Shown here: positions 9,528-17,907 of the stretch, one piece after another
Position numbering within the stretch: the stretch's first letter is position 1
Layout: every line of letters starts with the position of its first letter
Assembly (NCBI RefSeq): GCF_009766105.1
Contig: NZ_LMUH01000013.1
Coordinates: 398,346 to 462,345 of the forward strand
Direction: 5' to 3'
Length of the DNA: 64,000 nt
From: Granulicella sp. S156
Lineage (GTDB): Bacteria > Acidobacteriota > Terriglobia > Terriglobales > Acidobacteriaceae
Position numbers and translations under genes: made by a program
The notes under the pieces: generated by a model
The model's database searches: none
What the model was told of the DNA's origin: nothing
What the model saw: only the letters and a program-made list of their open reading frames with translations

Positions 9528-10036
9528 ATCTTCATTGATTCTGGATGCGCTAGAGCAGTTTCACTGTAACCGTGAAACTGCTCTGGTGTGTTTCGAGAGC
9601 GCTTGCAAAGCCAGCGCTGGGTCTGCCGTGTGCGCTCTACGGGTGACATGCGACAGGTTCAATTTCCCTGTCTTCCCTTGAATGAGATAAACTCCGCAGG
9701 ATCTGTTTCTTACTGAAATAAAGCGGTCGCATCTGTCAAGCGCGAATCCTACTCGGGCTCTTTTCATAAAGACATCGTTGTTTGTCGTAGGGAAATAGTT
9801 CCTGATGTGAAATTTCCATGAAAGAGTCGAAGCTTAAAAGTACGTTTCTCCTGTTAATGGCAGCGGGTCGCGGTGAAGACCTATGGGCTGAATCTCGACT
9901 ATTTCCGACATGAAATGCCCTTTCGTCGCTACGCAGAGAGGGCAGTATTGCCTCATCTGCCGTCACGAAGGGATGGTTTCGTATGGAGTCTTTAGGAAAA
10001 CCATTCATGCAACTGCAATATAGATAGGAAATTCTG
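9528..10036. other. Intergenic gap containing a palindromic element
   Basis: 509 bases without a credible gene. The first 60 bases hold the short palindrome described at 9552-9584. The rest shows no homologous coding frame on either strand. A purine-rich AGGAAA precedes the next gene. Confidence 0.5.
9552..9584. repeat. TAGAGCAGTT-type palindrome, short form
   Basis: Perfect 13-base arms AGAGCAGTTTCAC / GTGAAACTGCTCT around a 7-base loop, 24 bases after the stop of the DUF4965 gene. It shares its outer ends (GCGCTAGAGCAGTT ... AACTGCTCT) with the much longer element at 25985-26100. It may act as a terminator, but there is no T-run. Confidence 0.75.
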
Positions 10037-13000
10037 GTGCAAATGCTAAAACGTTGTTTTTTGCTACTGGCAATGATTTGTATCGTCCTGAACTCCGCAC
10101 CGTTGTTTGCGCAGTTCGAAACCGCTTCTGTTCTGGGATATGTGCGAGACAGTTCGGGTGCGGTCGTTCCTGGAGCCACTGTCTCCCTTGTCAATCAGGA
10201 AACCAAGGCTCAGGTTACCGCGCAGAGCAATGCTCAGGGGGCGTATGAGTTTACTGACGTCAAGATTGGCCAATATCAGGTCACTGCGAAAGCAGCCGGT
10301 TTTGATATCAGCACCACTCAGCCATTTACGGTTACGGTCAACGCCCGCCAGCGTGTAGATGTCGCCCTTAAGATCGGTTCCAACAGCGAGACGGTCACCG
10401 TTGACTCTGCCGCAGCATTGCTTGAGACCGACTCGAGTGAGCGCGGCCAGGTCATCGGAACCCGCGAGGTAGAGAATCTGCCTCTCAATGGTCGCGCCTA
10501 CGCCGACCTTGCCGCACTTGTCCCCGGTGTCCGTCGCAACATTCTTGAGAACAGCACAGACAGCAGCCGCGATGCCTCTTTCAACGTCAACGGCCAGCGC
10601 AGCGAGTTCAATAACTTCCTCCTCGACGGTTTGGACAACAACGCCTACGGAACCTCTAATCAGGGCTTTTCCAATCAGTCAATTCCACCATCCCCAGACG
10701 CTATCTCTGAGTTCCGCGTCGAGACAGACAATTACAGTGCCGAGTATGGTCGCTCTGCAGGCGCCGTCATCAACGTAAGTATCCGCAGCGGCACCAATAA
10801 GTTTCACGGCAAGGCCTACGACTATCTTCGCAACACGGTCTTCAACGCCATCGGACCCTTTACGCCGCCGACCAATCCGCTCACACACTCGCCACAGAAA
10901 CCGGTCCTCATTCGTAACCAGTTTGGTGGTACCTTTGGCGGTCCGCTGTGGAAGGACCACACTTTTTTCTTCGCAGATTACGAAGGCACCCGTCAGGTCG
11001 TGCATGCCATCAATCAGGCGACTGTCCCTACTGCCAATCAAAACGGCACCAGCTCTCTCGCCATTGCCAATGGCGGCTATACCTTCATCTCAGGGAGCAG
11101 CTCTGAGAACGGCAGCCCCATACCTCTGCTGAATCCCATCACTGGCCAGACGTATACCAACGGCGTGATCCCATTCAACGATCCTTCCGTTTCGTCCTTC
11201 GCCAAGGGGGTTCTCGCGGCTCTACCTGCTCCGAATGTTCCTGGCAATCCCTACGCTAACAACTATGCTTCTCTGCCTGCTGACACCATCAATGACGACA
11301 AGGGCGATATCCGCGTCGACGAGACCTTCAGTCAGCGCACCACAGGCTTCGTACGTTACAGCGAACATCAGGGGAAGATCGCCTCGCCGCCTAATATTCA
11401 GGGGTCGGCTGGCGGCAACAGCAACGGCACTGTCAATATCTTCAACCAGCAGATCGCCGGTGGCGTCACTCACATCTTCAATCAGAACTCGATCCTCGAC
11501 GCACGCTTCGCCTTCACCCGCACCGACGGCGGTAAGAGCCCTTACGGCGCAAACTTACCGAGCCTGATGGGCGGTATCCCTGGCCTTCCGACAGATCCTC
11601 AGGTTGTTCGCAGCCTTAATGTCCAGAGCGTCAATACCTTCACACAGTTTGGCAATCAGGGCAGCAATCCTCAGTACCAGAATCCCTACGTATTCAATCC
11701 AAAGGTTAACTACACCTGGATTCACGGACGCAGTACCTATAAAGCTGGCTACGAGTATCAGGCCATCTTTACCACCATCGACGACTTCAACCCTGTTTAT
11801 GGTCAGGACACCTACAACGGCGGTTTCAGCTTTACTGGTGCTACTGCCAGCGCTCTAAGCGGCTCTAATACCGGCACCAAGGAGGCTGTTGCTCTTGCAG
11901 ACTTCCTCTTTGGTGCTCGCGACACCTATCAGCTCAACAACTTCGTCAACGTCCATCTCAATCAGAGAATGCATTACCTCTACTTTCAGGACGATATTCG
12001 AGTCAACTCTCGCCTCACGGTCAACGCCGGTCTGCGCTATGAACTAGTGACACCCCAGTGGGAATCCAGCAATAAGCTAGCCAACTATGATCCGGATACC
12101 CAGTCCCTTATCCAGGCCACGCCCGGCTCTCTCTACAACCGCGCCCTGGTCAACATGCCGAAGCTCGACTTTGCTCCCCGCTTCGGCTTTGCGTTCCAGG
12201 CAGATCCTAAAACGGTCATCCGTGCTGGTTATGGTCTTGGCTATGCCCAGGTCAACCGCGAAGGCGGCGAAAATCTGCTGGTCTATAACTTGCCAGCCAT
12301 CGTCAACACCAACATCGTCCAGGGCCCGCAGTTTGCTAATCCCGGTGTTCTCGGTTCCCAGAAGGCTGAGCCCATCTGTACAACCGCGCAAGCCGATGCT
12401 CCGTTCAGCTCTACCAACCCCAACCCCTGCTTCCGCACCACTGCGCAGGGCTATCCGACCGGTTTCACCAGCCCTGCCAATGTCACTGCGGCCAGCAATC
12501 TCAGCACACAGGCTCGCTACATCCCAAAAAACACTTCTACCGGTTACGTTCAGAGCTACCATCTGACCGTTCAGCGTCAGCTCACGAACTCGACGACGTT
12601 CGAGGTCTCCTACGTCGGGGAGCATGGCGTAAAGATTCAGGTTCTTGCGGACCTGAATCAGTCCGAGGCCAATCCTGTCACCGCTACTTGTAACGCTTCG
12701 ACCAGCTCAGGCTGTCTGTCGGTAGCAGCGCGTCGTCCTATTCCCACCTTCACCACTATCGAAGAGAGCTTGTCCCAGGGCTTTCTTAGCTACAACGGTC
12801 TCCAGACCAAGCTGGAGCATCGCACCGGTCACGGCCTCTACCTGTTAAACTCCTTCACCTACTCGCGAGCCCTGGACAACGCTTCCGGACATCTCGATAC
12901 TCCCGACGGAGACAACTCCCGCATTAACCTGGCCAATCCATTGGGTGAGCGTGGTCCCTCTGCCTATAACCAGCCGCTCAACGATATTCTCACCATCGTC

Positions 13001-13549
13001 TACGATCTGCCCTACGGCAAAGGACGTATGTTTGGTGGCGGAGCGCCCTTCGTCATGCAGGAGCTTCTCGGCGGGTGGCAGATCACGGCCATCAACAGCG
13101 CCAGCAGCGGCATGCCGGTCAACATCTATTACACGCCCAATAGCTTTCAAACTGTCAGCCCCCTGCTCGTGCAGCGGCCCAACCAGGTCTCAAACAATGT
13201 CATCATTCCAAAGAAGCAGCGATTCAGGACATCGGGCAACCAAGGTGTCACCGCTCTGTATAGCTCCGCGTTCAGCCTCCCGGACAACAATCATCCCTAT
13301 GGCAATGTCGGACGCAACTCTGTCCGCTTTGACCCCTTCTACCAACTGGATATGGGTCTTCATAAGCAATTTGCTCTTCGTCCCACAGGTACCTCGTTTG
13401 ACTTCCGCGTTGAGGCATTCAACATCCTCAATCAAACCAACTATTCTTATCCGCAGAGCGGTGTTGGCTCCAGCAGCTTCGGTGTTGTAACGGCCTCTAC
13501 TACCTTCCCGGCCCGCATCCTCCAGTTCGCTGGCAAGATCGTCTTCTAA
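10037..13549 (+). CDS. Oar-like TonB-dependent receptor
   Basis: 1170 residues. GTG at 10037 lies about 8 bases after AGGAAA; ATG two codons later is an equally possible start. Signal peptide to about residue 25 (SAPLFAQ), CarboxypepD_reg domain at about 30-110 (GYVRDSSGAVVPGATV), plug with ENLPLNGRAYADLAALVPG (about 145-165), LLDGLDNNAYGTSN and NVSIRSGTNKFHGKAYDYLR, then a long barrel ending FAGKIVF. Codon use is cleaner and more GC-rich than in the receptor at 4075. It is followed at 24 bases by a Tat-type metallophosphoesterase and then a PI-PLC-like enzyme, which suggests it imports the product of phosphate-ester or phosphoinositide breakdown (inference). Confidence 0.92.
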   Translation: MQMLKRCFLLLAMICIVLNSAPLFAQFETASVLGYVRDSSGAVVPGATVSLVNQETKAQVTAQSNAQGAYEFTDVKIGQYQVTAKAAGFDISTTQPFTVTVNARQRVDVALKIGSNSETVTVDSAAALLETDSSERGQVIGTREVENLPLNGRAYADLAALVPGVRRNILENSTDSSRDASFNVNGQRSEFNNFLLDGLDNNAYGTSNQGFSNQSIPPSPDAISEFRVETDNYSAEYGRSAGAVINVSIRSGTNKFHGKAYDYLRNTVFNAIGPFTPPTNPLTHSPQKPVLIRNQFGGTFGGPLWKDHTFFFADYEGTRQVVHAINQATVPTANQNGTSSLAIANGGYTFISGSSSENGSPIPLLNPITGQTYTNGVIPFNDPSVSSFAKGVLAALPAPNVPGNPYANNYASLPADTINDDKGDIRVDETFSQRTTGFVRYSEHQGKIASPPNIQGSAGGNSNGTVNIFNQQIAGGVTHIFNQNSILDARFAFTRTDGGKSPYGANLPSLMGGIPGLPTDPQVVRSLNVQSVNTFTQFGNQGSNPQYQNPYVFNPKVNYTWIHGRSTYKAGYEYQAIFTTIDDFNPVYGQDTYNGGFSFTGATASALSGSNTGTKEAVALADFLFGARDTYQLNNFVNVHLNQRMHYLYFQDDIRVNSRLTVNAGLRYELVTPQWESSNKLANYDPDTQSLIQATPGSLYNRALVNMPKLDFAPRFGFAFQADPKTVIRAGYGLGYAQVNREGGENLLVYNLPAIVNTNIVQGPQFANPGVLGSQKAEPICTTAQADAPFSSTNPNPCFRTTAQGYPTGFTSPANVTAASNLSTQARYIPKNTSTGYVQSYHLTVQRQLTNSTTFEVSYVGEHGVKIQVLADLNQSEANPVTATCNASTSSGCLSVAARRPIPTFTTIEESLSQGFLSYNGLQTKLEHRTGHGLYLLNSFTYSRALDNASGHLDTPDGDNSRINLANPLGERGPSAYNQPLNDILTIVYDLPYGKGRMFGGGAPFVMQELLGGWQITAINSASSGMPVNIYYTPNSFQTVSPLLVQRPNQVSNNVIIPKKQRFRTSGNQGVTALYSSAFSLPDNNHPYGNVGRNSVRFDPFYQLDMGLHKQFALRPTGTSFDFRVEAFNILNQTNYSYPQSGVGSSSFGVVTASTTFPARILQFAGKIVF

Positions 13550-13573
13550 CCCAAAACACGGAGGGGCATCGCA

Positions 13574-14515
13574 ATGGACCGCAGACAGTTCACTACCCTC
13601 GGTGTCGCATCGCTCGGCAGCCTGCTCACCCAGAGACTCTGGGCTGAGCAGGTGCGGGCTGCAGCCTCGCCGGACAAGTTTTATTTCGCCCTCATTGCCG
13701 ACACCCACATCATCGACAACTTCTACGTCAAAGGCAGCGAAAACGGAGTCGAAGACAACGAGAGCATTCTTCTCACCACCCCTCGTCTGACCTCCGCGCG
13801 CGATCTCATCAACTCCCTCAATCCCGCGATCGAACAGGTCTTTCTCATCGGCGACTACTTCCACAACTACCCTTCCACCGACTACGACTTCTACTTCAAG
13901 AACACCACTCGTCTCGATAACGCCAAAGCCATTACGGACGGATTCAAGATGCCGATTCACCTCGGCTTCGGCAACCACGACTATGACGTGCGCCATGTCC
14001 CGCGCGAGATGAGCCACCGTCTTTTCGAAGCCAAGTTCCAGGCCAAGCCCTACTCCGTGCTGGATTATAAAGGCTACAAATTCATCCACCTGAACAACTT
14101 TCTTGGCAGCACCCAGGACCACACGTCTTCTGACTTCAATCCCAACATCGGTTCTCTTGGGGAAGAGCAGCTTCACTGGTTCGAGGCGCAGTTGCAACAG
14201 CACAAGCCCACCTTCGTCTTCATCCACTACCCGCTTATTCAGGATGTTCCTGCCGAGTTTGCCGACTATGGGCTGCAGCCTCTTCTGCGCAAGTATCAGG
14301 AGACGATTCAACTTGTCGTCTCCGGTCACATGCATAAGTGGATCGATTTCGCTCATACCTATGGGCCGCAACACTACGTTATGGCAGCTACTCGCTACGA
14401 TCCGAATGCCTACATGCTCATGGAGGTAGACACGAAGCACGCCACCTGGCGCTTCATGAATGCAAGCCTCGTCGAATGGGCAACACATTACAGCCGCCCC
14501 TATCGAACCGTCTGA
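13574..14515 (+). CDS. Tat-exported calcineurin-like metallophosphoesterase
   Basis: 313 residues. Begins MDRRQFTTLG followed by a short hydrophobic stretch, a twin-arginine signal. The five metallophosphatase blocks are in order: IADTHIID (about 41-48), LIGDYFHN (about 91-98), GFGNHDYD (about 131-138), FIHYPLIQD (about 215-223) and VSGHMHKW (about 250-257). These supply the two-metal site that hydrolyses phosphomonoesters or diesters. Ribosome site GGAGG sits before the ATG. Only 24 bases separate it from the receptor gene and 49 from the phospholipase gene, so the three are very likely one transcript. Probable role: periplasmic cleavage of phosphate esters released by or delivered to that system. 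Exact substrate unknown. Confidence 0.88.
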   Translation: MDRRQFTTLGVASLGSLLTQRLWAEQVRAAASPDKFYFALIADTHIIDNFYVKGSENGVEDNESILLTTPRLTSARDLINSLNPAIEQVFLIGDYFHNYPSTDYDFYFKNTTRLDNAKAITDGFKMPIHLGFGNHDYDVRHVPREMSHRLFEAKFQAKPYSVLDYKGYKFIHLNNFLGSTQDHTSSDFNPNIGSLGEEQLHWFEAQLQQHKPTFVFIHYPLIQDVPAEFADYGLQPLLRKYQETIQLVVSGHMHKWIDFAHTYGPQHYVMAATRYDPNAYMLMEVDTKHATWRFMNASLVEWATHYSRPYRTV

Positions 14516-14564
14516 TCAAAATACAATCGCCGCATAGCTCTAGCATCCGTTGAAGGACCTGCTC

Positions 14565-15695
14565 ATGCTTTCGAATCACTGCCGCGCTCTCTCCGCCGTC
14601 GCCCTTGCTGTAGCCCTGGGTGGCACTCTCTCCCTAGCGCAGTCGAGCGACGGAGCTATCAAGCTCAATCAGATTCAGGTCATCGGCACTCATAACAGCT
14701 ACCACGCCGGCATCGCGCCCAACGAGAGCAAACTCTGGCAAGCAAAGTATGCCGAAGCCTTCAAGGGACTCGACTACCAACACCAACCTCTCACGCAGCA
14801 ATTTGACAGCGGCGTTCGTCAGATCGAGCTCGACATCTTTGCCGATACAAAGGGCGGCCTTTACGCGCATCCCTCTGGTCCATCGAACGTGGCCGCCGCC
14901 CATCTTCCTCCCGATCCCGACTTTGACCCCAATGGGATCATGACCAAGCCCGGCTTCAAGGTCATGCACGTTCAAGATGTCGACTATCGCAGCACCTGCC
15001 AGCCTTTTATCGGCTGCCTGAAAGAGGTTCGTGAGTGGTCCCATGCCCATCCGGGACATATTCCAATCTTCATCCTTGTTGAAACCAAACAGGGAAAACC
15101 CGAAGGCAATATCCACCTCACCATGCCTGAGGACTTTACCTCTGCCACCTTTGACGCCCTCGATGCCGAGATCCGCTCCGTCTTCCCGCCGGATGAACTC
15201 ATCACCCCAGACGATGTCCGTGGTCACTATAAGACGCTCAATCAGGCTGTACTTGCCGGCAACTGGCCCACTCTCGCGAGCGCACGTGGCAAGGTCATAT
15301 TCCTCATGGACCAACGGCCTGTTGGGCCGGTCTATCTCGCCGGTCACCCTTCATTGCGCGGTCGCGTTCTCTTTACCAACGCCGAGCCCGGCCAGCCCGA
15401 TGCCGCCTTTATCGAACGCAACGACGGTCCTGCTGCCAACATCTCCACTCTCGTACGACAGGGCTATCTCATCCGCGCCCGCACTGACTCTGACACCAAG
15501 CAGGCGAGAGCCAACGACACCACGACTCGCGATGCCATGATCGCCAGTGGTGCCCAGCTCCTCAGCACCGACTATCCCGTCAATGAGCCTGCCCGTTGGG
15601 ATGGCCACTTTGTCGTAGCCCTTCCCGGCGACGCAGTGGCACGCTGCAATCCCATCAACGCTTCCGCCGCCTGCAATGCCGAAGCGTTGAAGTGA
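14565..15695 (+). CDS. Secreted Ca2+-dependent PI-PLC-like phosphodiesterase (SaPLC1-like)
   Basis: 376 residues from ATG 14565, 7 bases after GAAGGA; an upstream in-frame TTG at 14550 overlaps that site and is less likely. Signal peptide to about residue 26 (GGTLSLAQ). The TIM-barrel phospholipase C signatures are present: VIGTHNSYHAG with the first catalytic His, RQIELDIFAD with the Glu/Asp calcium ligands, and MHVQDVDYRSTC with the second His region. The layout matches the bacterial Ca2+-dependent PI-PLC branch (Streptomyces SaPLC1-like, PF16670), which cleave phosphoinositides or related glycerophosphodiesters. It is the third gene of a receptor / metallophosphoesterase / phospholipase row. 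Substrate is inferred. Confidence 0.85.
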   Translation: MLSNHCRALSAVALAVALGGTLSLAQSSDGAIKLNQIQVIGTHNSYHAGIAPNESKLWQAKYAEAFKGLDYQHQPLTQQFDSGVRQIELDIFADTKGGLYAHPSGPSNVAAAHLPPDPDFDPNGIMTKPGFKVMHVQDVDYRSTCQPFIGCLKEVREWSHAHPGHIPIFILVETKQGKPEGNIHLTMPEDFTSATFDALDAEIRSVFPPDELITPDDVRGHYKTLNQAVLAGNWPTLASARGKVIFLMDQRPVGPVYLAGHPSLRGRVLFTNAEPGQPDAAFIERNDGPAANISTLVRQGYLIRARTDSDTKQARANDTTTRDAMIASGAQLLSTDYPVNEPARWDGHFVVALPGDAVARCNPINASAACNAEALK

Positions 15696-15952
15696 ACAGA
15701 TAGCGAATGATCGGGTCAACGATCTCTTCAACCCCCTAAAGACCTGAAGTTCATCGCATCCCCATATAAGCGCCGATTACATCGAAGTTGGCCGAAGCTA
15801 TACCGGCCTTATTGCTATCTATTGAGATCCGTTGAGGTTCTGTCTTCTATTTACCGCATGTTCATGTGGCTGAAGAAGACTAATGGAAGAACGACTCGCC
15901 TGCGTACTGGCGAGCTGAATCTGACACAACCCTCCGGAGAACGCACCGTCGA

Positions 15953-17755
15953 ATGAAAAAGCCTGTATGGATCGCCGTGACCGTTGTATGTGTGGCGTCC
16001 TGGTGTCAATTGCTGAATGCCCAGGCTCCGTCCAGGAATGTATGTCCACGCCCACAGGCTGAGAGCCTCGTCGAAGAGCCGGAAGACCTGCGCAGTCAGA
16101 ATGGCGTGTTGGAGGTTAATCTCACGGCCTACGACTCCATGGATACGAGTGGCACGAAGCGATACTGCTACTCCGATGATGCCGGCCGAGAGTCTCCCAA
16201 TTTGCGCGTCAGTCCGGGTGATCTCGTGATTCTTCATCTGAAGAACAAGCTGACAGATCTCAGTCCCAGCGGCACAACAGTAGCGCACGCGCATGGGCAT
16301 CCCCACACTGTGGACGATCCCTGTACGAGTGGAATCATGAGCGCGGTGTCCACCAACCTTCACTTTCACGGGCTTACAATTCCTCCAGTCTGTCATCAGG
16401 ACGATGTTCTGAAAACGTCTGTACAGCCAGGTGATGCCCCCTTTGAGTACCGGTTTCGCATTCCAAAGAATGAACCGCCTGGCCTTTACTGGTATCACCC
16501 TCATATCCATGGATTCAGTAAGGAACAGCTCCTCGGCGGAGCGTCTGGAGCGCTCATTGTAGAAGGAATCGAGCGTGCAAAGAGATCGGTCGCTGGTCTG
16601 CCGGAACGAGTGTTCATCATTCGCGACCAGGACCTCGTGAATCCGAATGCACAACCCGCCCGGTCTGAGCCGGTAATTCCAAAGTTTCTGATCGATCGCG
16701 ATGGAGACGCAGCCAATAACGGCACCGGTTTCGGCAAGCCGGCTAAAGACTTGTCGATCAACTACGTGCCAGTTCCTTATCCGGATTACACTCCTGCAAC
16801 GATCGAGATGAAGCCCGGTGAACGGCAGCTATGGCGAGTCTTGAATGCTTCCGCGATCACGTACCTCAACCTTGAGGTGTTGGTTCGCCGTGCGCCGCAG
16901 CCTTTGGGACTTGTGGCTATGGATGGTGTACCCATGAACCATGGTGACGTGCAGAGTGATTCCGTGAATACGCAAACGCACATCGGTCTTCCGCCCGGTG
17001 CGCGCGCTGAGTTTATTGTGACTGGACCCGCAGAAGGCGAAGCCGGCTTGCTGGTGACGAGAACGGTGGACACCGGTCCCGGCGGTGAAAATGACCCGAA
17101 TCGGATGCTTGCAAAGATTGTCGTTTCATCAAATGCACCCGAGCCGCGTTCGCGATTGCGGAGTTCGCCGGATTCTCTTTCTCCTTCCACGGAAACATGG
17201 CTCGGAGATGTGGCTCCAGTGCGGGTACGGCGACTCTATTTCTCTGAGAAGCTGGCCGACCCCAATGACCCCACGAGCGCTGTGGAGTTTTACCTGACCG
17301 TTGATGGACAAGAACCAAAGATGTTCGATATGAGTTCGGATCTCCCGAACATCATTGCGAAGCAGGGAACCGTTGAGGATTGGATTATAGAAAATCGCTC
17401 GAACGAGCTGCACGCCTTCCACATTCACCAGCTACATTTTCTGTTGCTCGAGTATGCAGGAAGACAGGTGAATGAGGACTTTCTGCGCGACACCGTGAAT
17501 GTCCCCTACTATGACGGACGCTCACTGACATATCCAAGCGTTCGCCTTCGCATGGATTTCCGCGACCCGAATGTCGTGGGCACCTTTGTGTATCACTGTC
17601 ATCTTCTCGAACACGAGGACAAAGGGATGATGGGATCGATACGAGTCGATCCGGGACCGGATATTTCAGGACCCAAAGCGACTGCTTCGTGTAGTGCAGG
17701 CGATTCCTCGGCAGACTGCACGAAAGAGTCTTCCCAGGGTCATGGATTGAAATAG
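15953..17755 (+). CDS. Secreted multicopper oxidase
   Basis: 600 residues, N-terminal signal peptide (residues 1-24, ending LNAQAP). Three cupredoxin domains with all copper motifs: HFHGLTIPP (about 140-148), YWYHPHIHGFS (about 181-191), HAFHIHQLHF (about 487-496) and the type-1/trinuclear block HCHLLEHEDKGMM (about 545-557) with Cys and axial Met. This is a complete laccase-type enzyme that oxidises phenols or metal ions with oxygen in the periplasm or outside. It has an unusually long loop after domain 1 (CTSGIMSAVSTNL precedes the first His pair). A PF04185 phosphoesterase follows 152 bases downstream on the same strand; a functional link is not evident. 257 bases upstream hold no gene. 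Confidence 0.9.
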   Translation: MKKPVWIAVTVVCVASWCQLLNAQAPSRNVCPRPQAESLVEEPEDLRSQNGVLEVNLTAYDSMDTSGTKRYCYSDDAGRESPNLRVSPGDLVILHLKNKLTDLSPSGTTVAHAHGHPHTVDDPCTSGIMSAVSTNLHFHGLTIPPVCHQDDVLKTSVQPGDAPFEYRFRIPKNEPPGLYWYHPHIHGFSKEQLLGGASGALIVEGIERAKRSVAGLPERVFIIRDQDLVNPNAQPARSEPVIPKFLIDRDGDAANNGTGFGKPAKDLSINYVPVPYPDYTPATIEMKPGERQLWRVLNASAITYLNLEVLVRRAPQPLGLVAMDGVPMNHGDVQSDSVNTQTHIGLPPGARAEFIVTGPAEGEAGLLVTRTVDTGPGGENDPNRMLAKIVVSSNAPEPRSRLRSSPDSLSPSTETWLGDVAPVRVRRLYFSEKLADPNDPTSAVEFYLTVDGQEPKMFDMSSDLPNIIAKQGTVEDWIIENRSNELHAFHIHQLHFLLLEYAGRQVNEDFLRDTVNVPYYDGRSLTYPSVRLRMDFRDPNVVGTFVYHCHLLEHEDKGMMGSIRVDPGPDISGPKATASCSAGDSSADCTKESSQGHGLK

Positions 17756-17907
17756 ATTTTCAGACGAATGAAGATGTGTTCCGTCACCTGCTTTTCCAGA
17801 AGCTGAAGATTAATTCACTTGGTGTTCAAGAAACAAATACGCGCTATTCATTTCAAAGAGCTTTTATCAATGGGGCACACCATATCACCAGGCCCCAGGA
17901 GAAAAGC

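Noticed and set aside
13190-14488. 432-codon minus-strand frame opposite the receptor and metallophosphoesterase genes
   Set aside because: It lies antisense to two confident genes, has a low-complexity Val/Glu/Arg-rich composition and no family motif; GC-rich third positions open such frames by chance.
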